DNA from: an uncultured Gammaproteobacteria bacterium | GTDB lineage: Bacteria > Pseudomonadota > Gammaproteobacteria > Pseudomonadales > Pseudohongiellaceae | Assembly (NCBI GenBank): GCA_903837345.1 | Contig: CAILUG010000062.1 | Coordinates: 1-64,000, forward strand | Direction of reading: 5' to 3' | DNA: 64,000 nt | Shown here: one piece after another, positions 35,129-43,444 of the stretch | Layout of the letters: every line of letters begins with the position of its first letter | Numbering within the stretch: the stretch's first letter is position 1 | Made by a program: the position numbers and the translations under genes | Notes under the pieces: model-generated | The model's database searches: none | Told to the model about the DNA's origin: nothing | What the model saw: the letters and a program-made list of their open reading frames with translations, nothing else

Positions 35129-35572
35129 ATGGCTATTTGGGACAAAACCGAATCCAGCCCGACCGCGGCCACCACGGCCCCTAACCCGGCGCCGCAGGCG
35201 AGCGCCCAACCTGTGCAGCCGCCGGCACCGAAAGCAGGTGCCGGCAAGGAAGAATCGCTGATCGCTTCCGGCATCACCGTCGAAGGCAAGATCAACGGCA
35301 AGGGCAGCGTGCGCGTCGCCGGCAAGTTCAAGGGCGACATCCACGTTGACGGCGACCTGCACATCGACGCTGCCGCCAGTGTGGATGGCCAGGTGCAGGC
35401 CGGCGAAGTCACCATCAATGGTTCCCTGCAGGGCAATATCCAGAACGCCAAGCATGTGGAACTGAAACAGGGCAGCACCGTCACCGGCGACATCAAGGCC
35501 GGCTCGCTGTCCGTCACCGCCGGCGCTCGCATGCGCGGCAATGTGGACTTCGGCTTCAACGAGAGCAAGTAA
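35129..35572 (+). CDS. Bactofilin
   Basis: A 147-aa polymer-forming cytoskeletal protein. An Ala/Pro-rich unstructured N-terminus (1-40) is followed by a right-handed beta-helix with repeating Gly/Val turns ('SGITVEGKINGKGSVRVAG', 'KFKGDIHVDGDLHIDA', 'NGSLQGNIQNAKHVEL'). Bactofilins place cell-shape, stalk or polarity proteins and form filaments without nucleotide. No peptidase gene (a frequent neighbour) is near. The next gene starts 2 bp after its stop. Confidence 0.92.
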   Translation: MAIWDKTESSPTAATTAPNPAPQASAQPVQPPAPKAGAGKEESLIASGITVEGKINGKGSVRVAGKFKGDIHVDGDLHIDAAASVDGQVQAGEVTINGSLQGNIQNAKHVELKQGSTVTGDIKAGSLSVTAGARMRGNVDFGFNESK

Positions 35573-35574
35573 CG

Positions 35575-35883
35575 GTGACAACGCGCACCTGCCCTCACTG
35601 CAAGGCGATGATCCTTGCCAGTGCATCCATCTGTCCCGGATGCAAGGGTCACCTGCGTTTTGACAAAACCGGCGGCGTGCCGGTACCAAAAGCCGCCTGG
35701 CGCGTCGAAGGCAGCTTCACCGCCGAACGTCCCGACGGCGCGATGGAATATTGCATCCTCGTCAGTGTACGCAACGAACTCAATGAAGAAATTGCGCGCC
35801 ACGTCGTCAACGTCGGCACTGTGCAAGGTGACGAGCGGCGCACCTTCACGTTGACAATCGAGACTGCCGACGCCGAAAAATAG
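35575..35883 (+). CDS. Zinc-ribbon protein coupled to bactofilin
   Basis: A 102-aa protein with a GTG start 2 bp after the bactofilin stop. N-terminal zinc ribbon C-PHC and C-PGC (residues 6-24), then a beta-rich domain with 'AAWRVEGSFTAERPDGAMEY' and 'RRTFTLTIET'. No signal peptide. Co-translation implies a job linked to bactofilin, for example as a binding partner or regulator, but this is inference. I do not know a named family. Confidence 0.75.
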   Translation: MTTRTCPHCKAMILASASICPGCKGHLRFDKTGGVPVPKAAWRVEGSFTAERPDGAMEYCILVSVRNELNEEIARHVVNVGTVQGDERRTFTLTIETADAEK

Positions 35884-35892
35884 GCTTGCCCC

Positions 35893-37623
35893 TTAGCCCA
35901 TCGCCAGCAGCGCGGGGCACATCAATTCCAGCACTGCTGCTGCCGCTTTCGGCAATCCAGCCAGCTTCGCATGCTGCCCTGCTCCCACAATTTCCGTCAG
36001 CAAGTCCTTGCTGATGCCAACCCAGCCATTGGGAGTCTGGTAACTGACCATGTATTCTCCTTCCAGCCGACAGTGCAAGAGATCGTCCTGATCCTTGGCT
36101 TCAGCCTGGCGAGCAGCGACGAGCTGCGGATCGGAGGAAAGGATGTAACGCAACGGCAGCTCGGCGATGGAGGACAGTTTCGCTGCCGCTGGCGAAGCTT
36201 CGGACACGATATACAGCCGTCCGGTTGGCACTGCGCTTGTATCTTGTTTGGCAATGCATCGCTGCAACGCCTGCTCGATGCGAGTGTGTATGGCCTCCGC
36301 AAACTGCTCCGGGTATTCGAACTGTTTTACCACTTCCGGCTTGATGTGCGGCAGGTTGCGCCAGCCGTTCACCCACCTGCGCTTGTCGGCTCCCCCAGAG
36401 GTAAACACAGCTTCCAGACTGAAGTGGCTGACAGCATCCAGCTGCAAGGTCTTGAAGGCCATCAGTTCCAGCAGATTGCTGGCAAACCCGTATAACGCTC
36501 CATAGGGAGAATAGCCGTCTTTTACCGGTCGGCTTTGCCGGCAATCTTCGGACAGTGGTTGCGACAGGCGACTGATCAGCGCCTGGTAGTCCTGCAGCAA
36601 TTGCCGATGGCGCTGACCCGTTGCCGTATAGACAGCGCGTCCTTCGTCATTGGTATTGATGAAGAGGTACTCCATCATCGTATAAGGTCCCAGCAGATCA
36701 AGCCGGTTCAGGAACAACTCCGGATCCGGTGACAGACCCTGGCAAATGGCTGCTGCCAACGCGAGCCGCTGCTTGCCATCTTCACTTTGGATGGCGCGCT
36801 GGTAAGCCTTCAACAGCGTTACCAGGCCTTCCATCAGCAGCGAGATATCCAGCGCATTGGACAGGCGGGTGAGCAGCATCAGGTTGTGGTCATCCAGCGA
36901 CACCCCTCTTTGCACGCAGAGGTGCCGTAACTGCGCCCGCAGGTGCCCGCCACCAGTTTGTACGGCGGCTTTTTGGATTTCCAGCTGGTCCGCTGCCGGC
37001 AAGGTGTCGGCAATTTTGGCCGCGATCTCGAAATAACCAGCCAGCTCATCAGTGGTGGGGCTCATCGCCACCGGGAACAGCCAGCGCACATCGCGCACCA
37101 GCACCGGTTGATCCACAGGTGAGCCAAGCCACAGCTGGTCGAGCCCACCTTGCAGTAGCGACAGCCGCTCGCCGGCGCCGCTGGCATCCTCATCCCACAG
37201 CCGCAGGGTCAATAGCGTAAGGCGCCGCAACAGATACACATTGAACAAGGTATTTGCATAGCGAACACGCCCCTTCTGGCCGGGCCAGCGTGTCTGCCGC
37301 CAGCAGTGCAAGCCGCGCACCAGCAGCGCGGCCGCATCGATGATGTCATTGCCGGGATGCGCGCGCGGTTTGAAGCCGCTGGCACCATGCGCGTGTTCCA
37401 GCTGATCCCGCAAGTTCACCTGGTCACGGGAGATGCCGTTGCACGCAAAGAAGCAATCCTTGAATTGCTGCGACAGCAACGCAACATCCTGCTGATACCC
37501 GAGCGGCTGTTTCTGGCAGTTCAACAGCCGTTCGATGCTGTCGACGATTGCCGGGCGCTGTGCCAGGAACAGCCTTAGCAGTTCAAGCTGCGCGTGAAAC
37601 GGGGAAACGGGTGTCAGAGTCAC
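35893..37623 (-). CDS. Unrecognised 576-aa cytoplasmic protein
   Basis: A long, mainly helical protein with no signal peptide, no membrane segment and no motif I can name. Leu/Gln/Arg-rich helices fill residues 1-380 ('LLRRLTLLTLRLWDED', 'RLSNALDISLLMEGLVTLL'); the last 130 residues are more beta-like ('PTGRLYIVSEASPAAA', 'CRLEGEYMVSYQTPNGWVGI'). The last part may be a PilZ-like small domain, but this is weak. It is convergent with the bactofilin pair, 9 bp apart. A TPR-like or scaffold role is possible. Confidence 0.7.
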   Translation of the reverse strand: MTLTPVSPFHAQLELLRLFLAQRPAIVDSIERLLNCQKQPLGYQQDVALLSQQFKDCFFACNGISRDQVNLRDQLEHAHGASGFKPRAHPGNDIIDAAALLVRGLHCWRQTRWPGQKGRVRYANTLFNVYLLRRLTLLTLRLWDEDASGAGERLSLLQGGLDQLWLGSPVDQPVLVRDVRWLFPVAMSPTTDELAGYFEIAAKIADTLPAADQLEIQKAAVQTGGGHLRAQLRHLCVQRGVSLDDHNLMLLTRLSNALDISLLMEGLVTLLKAYQRAIQSEDGKQRLALAAAICQGLSPDPELFLNRLDLLGPYTMMEYLFINTNDEGRAVYTATGQRHRQLLQDYQALISRLSQPLSEDCRQSRPVKDGYSPYGALYGFASNLLELMAFKTLQLDAVSHFSLEAVFTSGGADKRRWVNGWRNLPHIKPEVVKQFEYPEQFAEAIHTRIEQALQRCIAKQDTSAVPTGRLYIVSEASPAAAKLSSIAELPLRYILSSDPQLVAARQAEAKDQDDLLHCRLEGEYMVSYQTPNGWVGISKDLLTEIVGAGQHAKLAGLPKAAAAVLELMCPALLAMG

Positions 37624-37651
37624 ATATCCCCTGCGCTATGGTCGCACCCGC

Positions 37652-38242
37652 TCACCACGCCGGATTTTCCACCGGTGCAGTGCGTGCTGCCATTTCTTCG
37701 TTGAAGATCTTGCGGCTGACCAGCAACCATTTGCCGTTCACCTTGCGGTAATTGTTTTCGCCGTGGCCATAGGCGCCACTGTAGGCTTTGCGTTCGGCAT
37801 TGCGGTTGTTGAACTCCATCCAGAAGTCGCGGGATTTGGCGGTATCGCCCTGCACGTCCAGCACCACGTTGGTGATGAAGTGACGCAAGTGAGCCGGGCG
37901 CAGCGGTGCGTCTTCCTGCTCCTGCTTGGCAAAGTTTGCCCGCATGTTGTGCACTTCAGTGGCGATGGCGGCGCGTCCTTGCACCACACCGCCGGCCCAA
38001 TCGAGCACACCATCTTCGGTGAACAGGCTGGCGTACAGATCGGCATCCTGCCAATCGAGCGCGAAACTGTAGCGGGCCAGCAGGTTTTCCACCTGGGCGC
38101 GGTCGTTGGCGTAGTTGTCGACCGGGGGCTGGGAACAGGCGCCAAGCAGGGTAATAGCAGCGCCCAGTACTACTGCCGGCAGCAACCGGACAACTCGTGT
38201 GCTGAAGATGAAGCCATTGTGTTTTTTTGATTGTATGGACAT
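37652..38242 (-). CDS. SnoaL/NTF2-like lipoprotein
   Basis: A 196-aa protein with a lipobox (TLLGAC) after an N-terminal hydrophobic stretch, then one NTF2-like domain: 'VENLLARYSFALDWQDADLY', 'LFTEDGVLDWAGG', 'YRKVNGKWLLVSRKIF'. It resembles the secreted SnoaL-like protein at 30309-30860 in its C-terminal phrase. The ATG at 38242 has GAGGTG 7 nt upstream. Ligand or reaction unknown. Confidence 0.8.
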   Translation of the reverse strand: MSIQSKKHNGFIFSTRVVRLLPAVVLGAAITLLGACSQPPVDNYANDRAQVENLLARYSFALDWQDADLYASLFTEDGVLDWAGGVVQGRAAIATEVHNMRANFAKQEQEDAPLRPAHLRHFITNVVLDVQGDTAKSRDFWMEFNNRNAERKAYSGAYGHGENNYRKVNGKWLLVSRKIFNEEMAARTAPVENPAW

Positions 38243-38399
38243 GAACAAACACCTCGGTGGTCGGGTTGGAAACAGGGGTCGGAAACGCATTCTAGAAGCA
38301 ATCGGGGACGTACCACAATTTCCCGGATGATACAGTTTTTGTGACTGACCTGACTCTCCGTTATGCTGCCGCTTCCTGACCAGAGTGACCGGAGTTGGC

Positions 38400-38576
38400 G
38401 TGGCAGACATCCTTCCTTTCAAGCGCAAGAGCGTGCCGAAACGCAGCCCTTTGTGTGACAGTGGTCATCATCGCTGGGCAATCTGGCAGCACAAACCGTT
38501 CGAGAACAAGCAGGGCAAGCTGGTCACAGTCTATCGCTGTGAGCGTTGTGGCGCAGAACGCACCCAGGCGAAATAG
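38400..38576 (+). CDS. Small zinc-ribbon-like protein
   Basis: A 58-aa basic protein from a GTG with GGAG 5 nt upstream. 'LCDSGHHRWAIW' and 'VYRCERCGAERTQAK' give a Cys/His plus Cys-x-x-Cys pattern, as in a small zinc-binding protein. It lies 17 bp before the SRAP gene on the same strand, so they may be co-transcribed. Function unknown; a nucleic-acid-binding role is possible. Confidence 0.65.
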   Translation: MADILPFKRKSVPKRSPLCDSGHHRWAIWQHKPFENKQGKLVTVYRCERCGAERTQAK

Positions 38577-38593
38577 GAGTCAACGTTACCTGT

Positions 38594-39286
38594 ATGTGCG
38601 GCCGCTATGTCCCCCCACCGCCTGGCGCCATGGACCGCATCTGGCACTTTGACCGCGCACTGGATCGCGGCACTTCCACGCCGCTCTACAACGTGGCACC
38701 AACCCGGCAGGTGCCCATCATCGTGCGGGCAGCGGATGGTGCGCTGGAATTGAACTCGGCACGCTGGGGCCTGATTCCGGCCTGGTGGAAACAGCCAACC
38801 CCGCCATCGCTGACCTTCAATGCCCGCTCGGAAGAAGCCCGCCACAAACCCAGCTGGCGCCAGAGCCTGTTGCAGCAACGCTGCCTGATGCCGGCTTGCG
38901 GCTGGTATGAATGGAATGAACACGAGCCGGTTACCAACAGCAACGGGCGCAGCGTCAATCAGCCCTACTACATCCATCCCCGCAACCATGAAATCATCGC
39001 CTTTGCCGGGTTGTGGTCACTGTGGCAACGACCCGGAGCGGAGCCGGTGCTGTCCTGTGCGCTTCTGTCGAGGGAGGCAGCACCTGCGATTGCCGGCATT
39101 CATCACCGCATGCCGGTGGTGGTGCAGCCCGGCGATTACGACAGCTGGCTGGCTGCCGGCACCAGCGCCGCGCAAGTGGATGCAATCATGGCCAGCCCTG
39201 TTACCGATTTCGAAGCTTACCGGGTCAGCCTGAAAGTGAACAACGCGCGCAACGAGGGGCCGGAGCTGCTGGAACCGATTGGTTGA
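38594..39286 (+). CDS. SOS response-associated peptidase (SRAP, YedK/HMCES family)
   Basis: A 230-aa protein that forms a stable thiazolidine crosslink with abasic sites in single-stranded DNA. The start must be ATG 38594, since Cys2 is the reactive residue (MCGRY). Other active-site residues are Asn76 ('FNARSEEA'), Glu106 ('GWYEW') and His170 ('HHRMPVV'). No LexA-like box was seen upstream. An AGGAG site lies 14 nt upstream. Confidence 0.93.
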   Translation: MCGRYVPPPPGAMDRIWHFDRALDRGTSTPLYNVAPTRQVPIIVRAADGALELNSARWGLIPAWWKQPTPPSLTFNARSEEARHKPSWRQSLLQQRCLMPACGWYEWNEHEPVTNSNGRSVNQPYYIHPRNHEIIAFAGLWSLWQRPGAEPVLSCALLSREAAPAIAGIHHRMPVVVQPGDYDSWLAAGTSAAQVDAIMASPVTDFEAYRVSLKVNNARNEGPELLEPIG

Positions 39287-39398
39287 AATTCGGTATTTGC
39301 AAGCTTGATACACTAGGGCTAAGCTCTGCCAAACAACGGCCACACCAAGATGGCCAAAAGCAATAACAACACACAGGAACAACGCAAAGGGGAGTTCC

Positions 39399-40205
39399 AT
39401 GAAATATGCCGTCTGGTTTATACGGTTGCTGTTCGCGTCGTGGATGATCCCCGCGGGCCTCAACCACTTCATTCCCCTCTTCCCGCAACCGATGGGCACG
39501 CAGCCGCTCAGTCATGAGCTGATTGTGGCCCTGCTCGACAGCCACCTGTTTGATCTGGTCAAGGCCGTGGAGCTGATTGCCGGCGTCATGCTGCTGTTCG
39601 GGTTCTATTCACCGCTGGCGCTGCTGATTTGCATGCCGGTCTCCTTCAACGTGTTTTACTGGGATGCACCGCTCGAAGGCTGGACCTCGGGTGCCGCGCG
39701 CTATGGCGACTCAGTGCTGATTTGCAATGTGCTGCTGTGCCTGGCCTGGCTGAAAAACTACCGGACCATGTTCACGCTGCGTGCAGAAGCTTCGCAAATG
39801 AAGCAGCTGGTGCTGGGTGGCCGCGTACTGTTTGGTGCCTGGATGCTGCTCAACAGCGCCAACTACCTGTTTCTGTCGCTGTGGCCGTCTCCCACCAGTG
39901 CCGAGCCGCTCGCCACGTTGCTGATGAATGCCCTGGTCCACTCACGGCTGCTGGATGTGGCGATGGTAATCCAGCTGGTTACCGGTGCGCTGATACTGGC
40001 AGGAGTGGTGGTGCCGGCGGCACTGTGTGTGCTGATGCCGATCTCGACCTGCGCACTGTATTGGGCGCTGATTCTGGATCATCAGCCCTTGAATGTGTTG
40101 CTGGCGCTGGCAGCTTTTGCGCTTAACGGATTGTTGATGCTGGCTTATCTGCCTTACTACAAGGGCTCGCTGCAACGCTATGCCCTTTCTGTTGGCGAAG
40201 CGTGA
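39399..40205 (+). CDS. DoxX-like membrane protein with two repeats
   Basis: A 268-aa protein with about eight membrane helices in two similar halves: 'IRLLFASWMIPAGLNHF' at the start and 'GRVLFGAWMLLNSANYLFLS' near residue 140. Each half resembles a DoxX/DoxD four-helix unit. Members are linked to quinone or redox processes, but this one has no assigned role. GGGGAG lies 4 nt before the ATG. It is followed after 9 bp by the DUF805 gene. Confidence 0.8.
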   Translation: MKYAVWFIRLLFASWMIPAGLNHFIPLFPQPMGTQPLSHELIVALLDSHLFDLVKAVELIAGVMLLFGFYSPLALLICMPVSFNVFYWDAPLEGWTSGAARYGDSVLICNVLLCLAWLKNYRTMFTLRAEASQMKQLVLGGRVLFGAWMLLNSANYLFLSLWPSPTSAEPLATLLMNALVHSRLLDVAMVIQLVTGALILAGVVVPAALCVLMPISTCALYWALILDHQPLNVLLALAAFALNGLLMLAYLPYYKGSLQRYALSVGEA

Positions 40206-40214
40206 GGAAAAACC

Positions 40215-40577
40215 ATGAATTTTGATGCGCTGTTCGTAAACCCCACCGGTCGCACTTCACGTGAGCAATTTGTGCCGGCCATGGTCGTGGTGCTGGCAGT
40301 ATTCGCGTTCTACGCGTTCTACGTCACCGGACGTAACGCGCATTTCTGCATGCTGGTGCTGCTGTATCCGATCTTCGTGCTGCTCGCACGACGGCTGCAT
40401 GACATGGGCAAGTCTGCCGGGTTGCTGCTGGTGCCACTGGCGCTGAGTCTCATGGCCTTCGCCAGCAAGCTGCATTACTTCAGCCTGGGCGATGCAGTGA
40501 ATGTGGCGATGCCGTGGGCAGCGCTCGTGGTATCTGCCGCGTTCGCACTGTGGGGCAGCATGAGCGAGGGGAAATAG
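40215..40577 (+). CDS. DUF805 family membrane protein
   Basis: A 120-aa inner-membrane protein with three to four hydrophobic helices. The start 'FVNPTGRTSREQF' and 'LLARRLHDMGKSAGLLL' (the RRLHD motif) are typical of DUF805. Function is unknown in this family. It is the second gene of a pair with the DoxX-like protein. Confidence 0.85.
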   Translation: MNFDALFVNPTGRTSREQFVPAMVVVLAVFAFYAFYVTGRNAHFCMLVLLYPIFVLLARRLHDMGKSAGLLLVPLALSLMAFASKLHYFSLGDAVNVAMPWAALVVSAAFALWGSMSEGK

Positions 40578-40616
40578 AAGGTGAACAGGGGGTAAGCAGG
40601 GGGGGGTAAACAAAAA

Positions 40617-40650
40617 GGAGTCAGAGTCAACGCCATTCAACTCTGACCCC
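40617..40650. repeat. REP-like palindrome (GGGGTCAGA family), copy 2
   Basis: GGAGTCAGAGT and ACTCTGACCCC form an 11-bp stem with one mismatch around a 12-nt loop. It lies between the DUF805 stop and the end of the gene at 40671. The same GTCAGA/TCTGAC ends occur in the palindrome after nrdB. A G-rich tract precedes it (40588-40607). Confidence 0.75.
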
Positions 40651-40670
40651 GTGCATGCAATCCCTTTCCC

Positions 40671-41579
40671 TTACTTCGGAACCCGATCCGAAGTCGGCCA
40701 GAACCGCGAAGTGCCGATCGGCAGCCCCTTGAAGAAGGCGTTGACCGAATGGATCTCGCCACCCCACACCTTGAAGGCCTCGAAGGTGACCAATGAGTTG
40801 CCTTCACCGTAGGAATTGCCGGTGTGGCCGAAGTTCATCCACAACACCACCACACCGTTCTCTTCATCGACCGCAGCCACGTTGGCAATGATGCTCGGGT
40901 TCACCATCAGGTTCTGCGCATACATGTTGCAATCGCCACGGCCGCAGCCCACACCGGCCATGATGGCACCGTTCTCGACCCGATAGGCTTCCTTCGCAAA
41001 CGGCGTATCACCGTCGATGAAGCTGCCGATGCGCAGGCCGGCAGGGTAAGTGAGTGCGGTCTTGATCATGTCCTCGCGCGACATTTTCTTGCCGGCTGGT
41101 ACCGGGTCAGGGAAGCCATGGATGGGTGCGCCCAATTCCTTCGGCTGGAAGCGTGATTCCGGAGTAACGTGATTCACCAGCGTTTCGATGCCGGTGATTT
41201 TGTTGTCCTTGATATACAGCAGCACCGAATACTGCGCCTGGTTCTTGTCGCCTTCCATCAGCACCAGGTGTGCGGCTGCCACCTGCTTTTTCAGATCCAG
41301 ATAGTCCTGGCGGAAACTGCCTTTGGCCGTCACCGATTTCCAGATGCCCTCGCCCAGCTTCACTGCTTTGGAGTCTTCGGTGTATTTCACATTTTCTGCC
41401 AGCGGCAGTTTGGACGCATCGTGTGCCACCAGTGCATCGACATACCGGGTGAGCATGCCGCTCAGGCAGGTACGGTCACAATCCGCTGCTGAAACAGGTG
41501 CAGCTGACAGACCCAGCAGGGTCAATAATCCGGTGGCAAACAGGGCTTTCGCCTTGAGCGCATGACTTGGTAGCAACAT
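40671..41579 (-). CDS. Secreted protein of unknown function
   Basis: A 302-aa exported protein (signal peptide ending VSA-AD). The N-terminal part 'CLSGMLTRYVDALVAHDAS' through 'YSVLLYIKDNKITGIETL' looks like an NTF2/SnoaL-type fold. The C-terminal part has 'CGRGDCNMYAQNL' and 'VVVLWMNFGHTG'. GGAGG precedes the ATG at 41579. It belongs to the same broad set of exported proteins as those at 23.6-38.2 kb. I do not know a named family. Confidence 0.65.
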   Translation of the reverse strand: MLLPSHALKAKALFATGLLTLLGLSAAPVSAADCDRTCLSGMLTRYVDALVAHDASKLPLAENVKYTEDSKAVKLGEGIWKSVTAKGSFRQDYLDLKKQVAAAHLVLMEGDKNQAQYSVLLYIKDNKITGIETLVNHVTPESRFQPKELGAPIHGFPDPVPAGKKMSREDMIKTALTYPAGLRIGSFIDGDTPFAKEAYRVENGAIMAGVGCGRGDCNMYAQNLMVNPSIIANVAAVDEENGVVVLWMNFGHTGNSYGEGNSLVTFEAFKVWGGEIHSVNAFFKGLPIGTSRFWPTSDRVPK

Positions 41580-41817
41580 GAATCCTCCAGTGACAAGTGG
41601 TTGGCAGGGCTGTAATTGTTTGGGAGTAACCTGCATTCATAAACCTACCCCAAGGCAGGACATAAAGGAAATGAGGAAAAGCGGCAATATCATGACTGTG
41701 CCGGCATCGACCGCGCTACTGGAAGCAATGGGTGGTTAGCTGACTTTTGGCCTGTCCCGGGCCCCCCGAATCGCATAATATGCGCGCCTCGCCAGCTGCA
41801 GCCCCCTACCCTGACCC

Positions 41818-43404
41818 ATGATTGCCACCGCCAACCTCACGATCCAGTTCGGGGCCAAGCCCCTGTTTGAAAACGTTTCGGTCAAATTCAACAACAGCAA
41901 CCGCTATGGCCTGATCGGGGCCAATGGCTGTGGCAAATCCACACTGATGAAAATTCTCGGCGGTGATCTCAAGCCCACTGGCGGGCAGGTCATGCTGGAA
42001 CCGTTTGTGCGCCTGGGCAAATTGCGGCAGGACCAGTTTGCGTTCGAGGATTTTTCCGTGCTCGATACCGTGATCATGGGCCACGAAGAAATGTGGCAGG
42101 TGAAAGCCGAACGCGAGCGCCTCTACGCGCTGCCCGAGATGTCGGAAGCCGAAGGCATGCAGGTGGCGGAACTGGAAGTACGGTTCGCCGAGCTGGATGG
42201 CTATACCGCCGAAGCCCGTGCCGGCGAATTGTTGCTGGGCCTGGACATTCCGATCCATCAGCACACCGGGCCAATGAGCAATATCGCACCGGGCTGGAAG
42301 CTGCGGGTATTGCTGGCACAAGCGCTGTTCTCGGCACCGGAAGTGCTGCTGCTGGACGAACCCACCAACAACCTCGACATCGATACCATCCGCTGGCTCG
42401 AAGGTGTGCTGCAAGAGAGCAAGAGCACCATCATCATCATTTCGCATGATCGCCATTTCCTGAACAAGGTGTGCACGCACATTGCAGATCTGGATTATGG
42501 CGAGTTGCGGGTCTATCCCGGCAACTACGATGACTACATGACTGCCTCAACCCAGGCACGCGAAAAACTGCTGAGCGACAATGCCAAGAAGAAGGAGCAG
42601 ATTGCCGATCTGCAAAGTTTTGTCAGCCGCTTCTCGGCCAATGCTTCCAAAGCCAAGCAGGCCACCTCGCGCGCGAAGCAGATCGACAAGATCCAGTTGG
42701 CAGATGTGAAGCCATCCAGCCGCGTCAGCCCCTATATCCGCTTCAAGCAGAACAAGAAACTGCATCGCCAGGCGATTACTGCCGAGAACATCAGCAAGAG
42801 CTTTGATCGTGTGCTGTTCAAAAAACTCGATCTGCAGATAGAAGCCGGCGAACGTGTAGCCATCATCGGCCCCAATGGCGCCGGCAAAACCACGCTGCTG
42901 CGCTGTTTGCTGGGCGAACTGGCCACCGACACTGGCAAGGTGAAACTGGCCGAGCAGGCCGAGCCTGGCTATTACGCGCAGGACCATCAAGCCGAATTTG
43001 CCGATGACGTAACTTTGTTCAACTGGATGAAGCAATGGACCAATGGCGACAACCAGCTGGTGCGTGGCGCCCTCGGCCGCATGCTGTTTTCGGGCGATGA
43101 GCCGGAAAAATCAGTCAAGGTGATCTCCGGTGGTGAACAGGGCCGCATGCTGTTTGGCAAATTCAGCCTGATCAATCCCAACATCCTGTTCCTGGATGAG
43201 CCCACCAACCATTTGGACATGGAATCGATCGAGGCGCTGAACCTGGCCCTGGAAAATTTCGAGGGCACGCAGATCTTTGTCAGTCATGACCGCGAATTTG
43301 TTTCCTCGCTGGCCACCCGCATCATCGACATGAAGCCCGGCGGCATCGTCGATTTCAAAGGCAACTACGAAGAATATTTGCGTAGCCAGGGCATCACTGG
43401 TTAA
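41818..43404 (+). CDS. ybiT: ABC-F family ATPase YbiT
   Basis: A 528-aa ribosome-associated ABC-F protein with two ATPase domains and no membrane part. Walker A motifs 'GANGCGKST' and 'GPNGAGKTT', Walker B '[11 protein letters not shown]' and '[11 protein letters not shown]'. The linker between them is long ('[20 protein letters not shown]'). It is nearly collinear with E. coli YbiT, including the 'LRQDQFAFE' region and the C-terminus '[11 protein letters not shown]'. The E-site arm pattern suggests a translation factor role, not transport. Confidence 0.93.
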   Translation: MIATANLTIQFGAKPLFENVSVKFNNSNRYGLIGANGCGKSTLMKILGGDLKPTGGQVMLEPFVRLGKLRQDQFAFEDFSVLDTVIMGHEEMWQVKAERERLYALPEMSEAEGMQVAELEVRFAELDGYTAEARAGELLLGLDIPIHQHTGPMSNIAPGWKLRVLLAQALFSAPEVLLLDEPTNNLDIDTIRWLEGVLQESKSTIIIISHDRHFLNKVCTHIADLDYGELRVYPGNYDDYMTASTQAREKLLSDNAKKKEQIADLQSFVSRFSANASKAKQATSRAKQIDKIQLADVKPSSRVSPYIRFKQNKKLHRQAITAENISKSFDRVLFKKLDLQIEAGERVAIIGPNGAGKTTLLRCLLGELATDTGKVKLAEQAEPGYYAQDHQAEFADDVTLFNWMKQWTNGDNQLVRGALGRMLFSGDEPEKSVKVISGGEQGRMLFGKFSLINPNILFLDEPTNHLDMESIEALNLALENFEGTQIFVSHDREFVSSLATRIIDMKPGGIVDFKGNYEEYLRSQGITG

Positions 43405-43444
43405 GCCCTCTACCAACTGACTGGCATCACACCAGGCTGATGCA

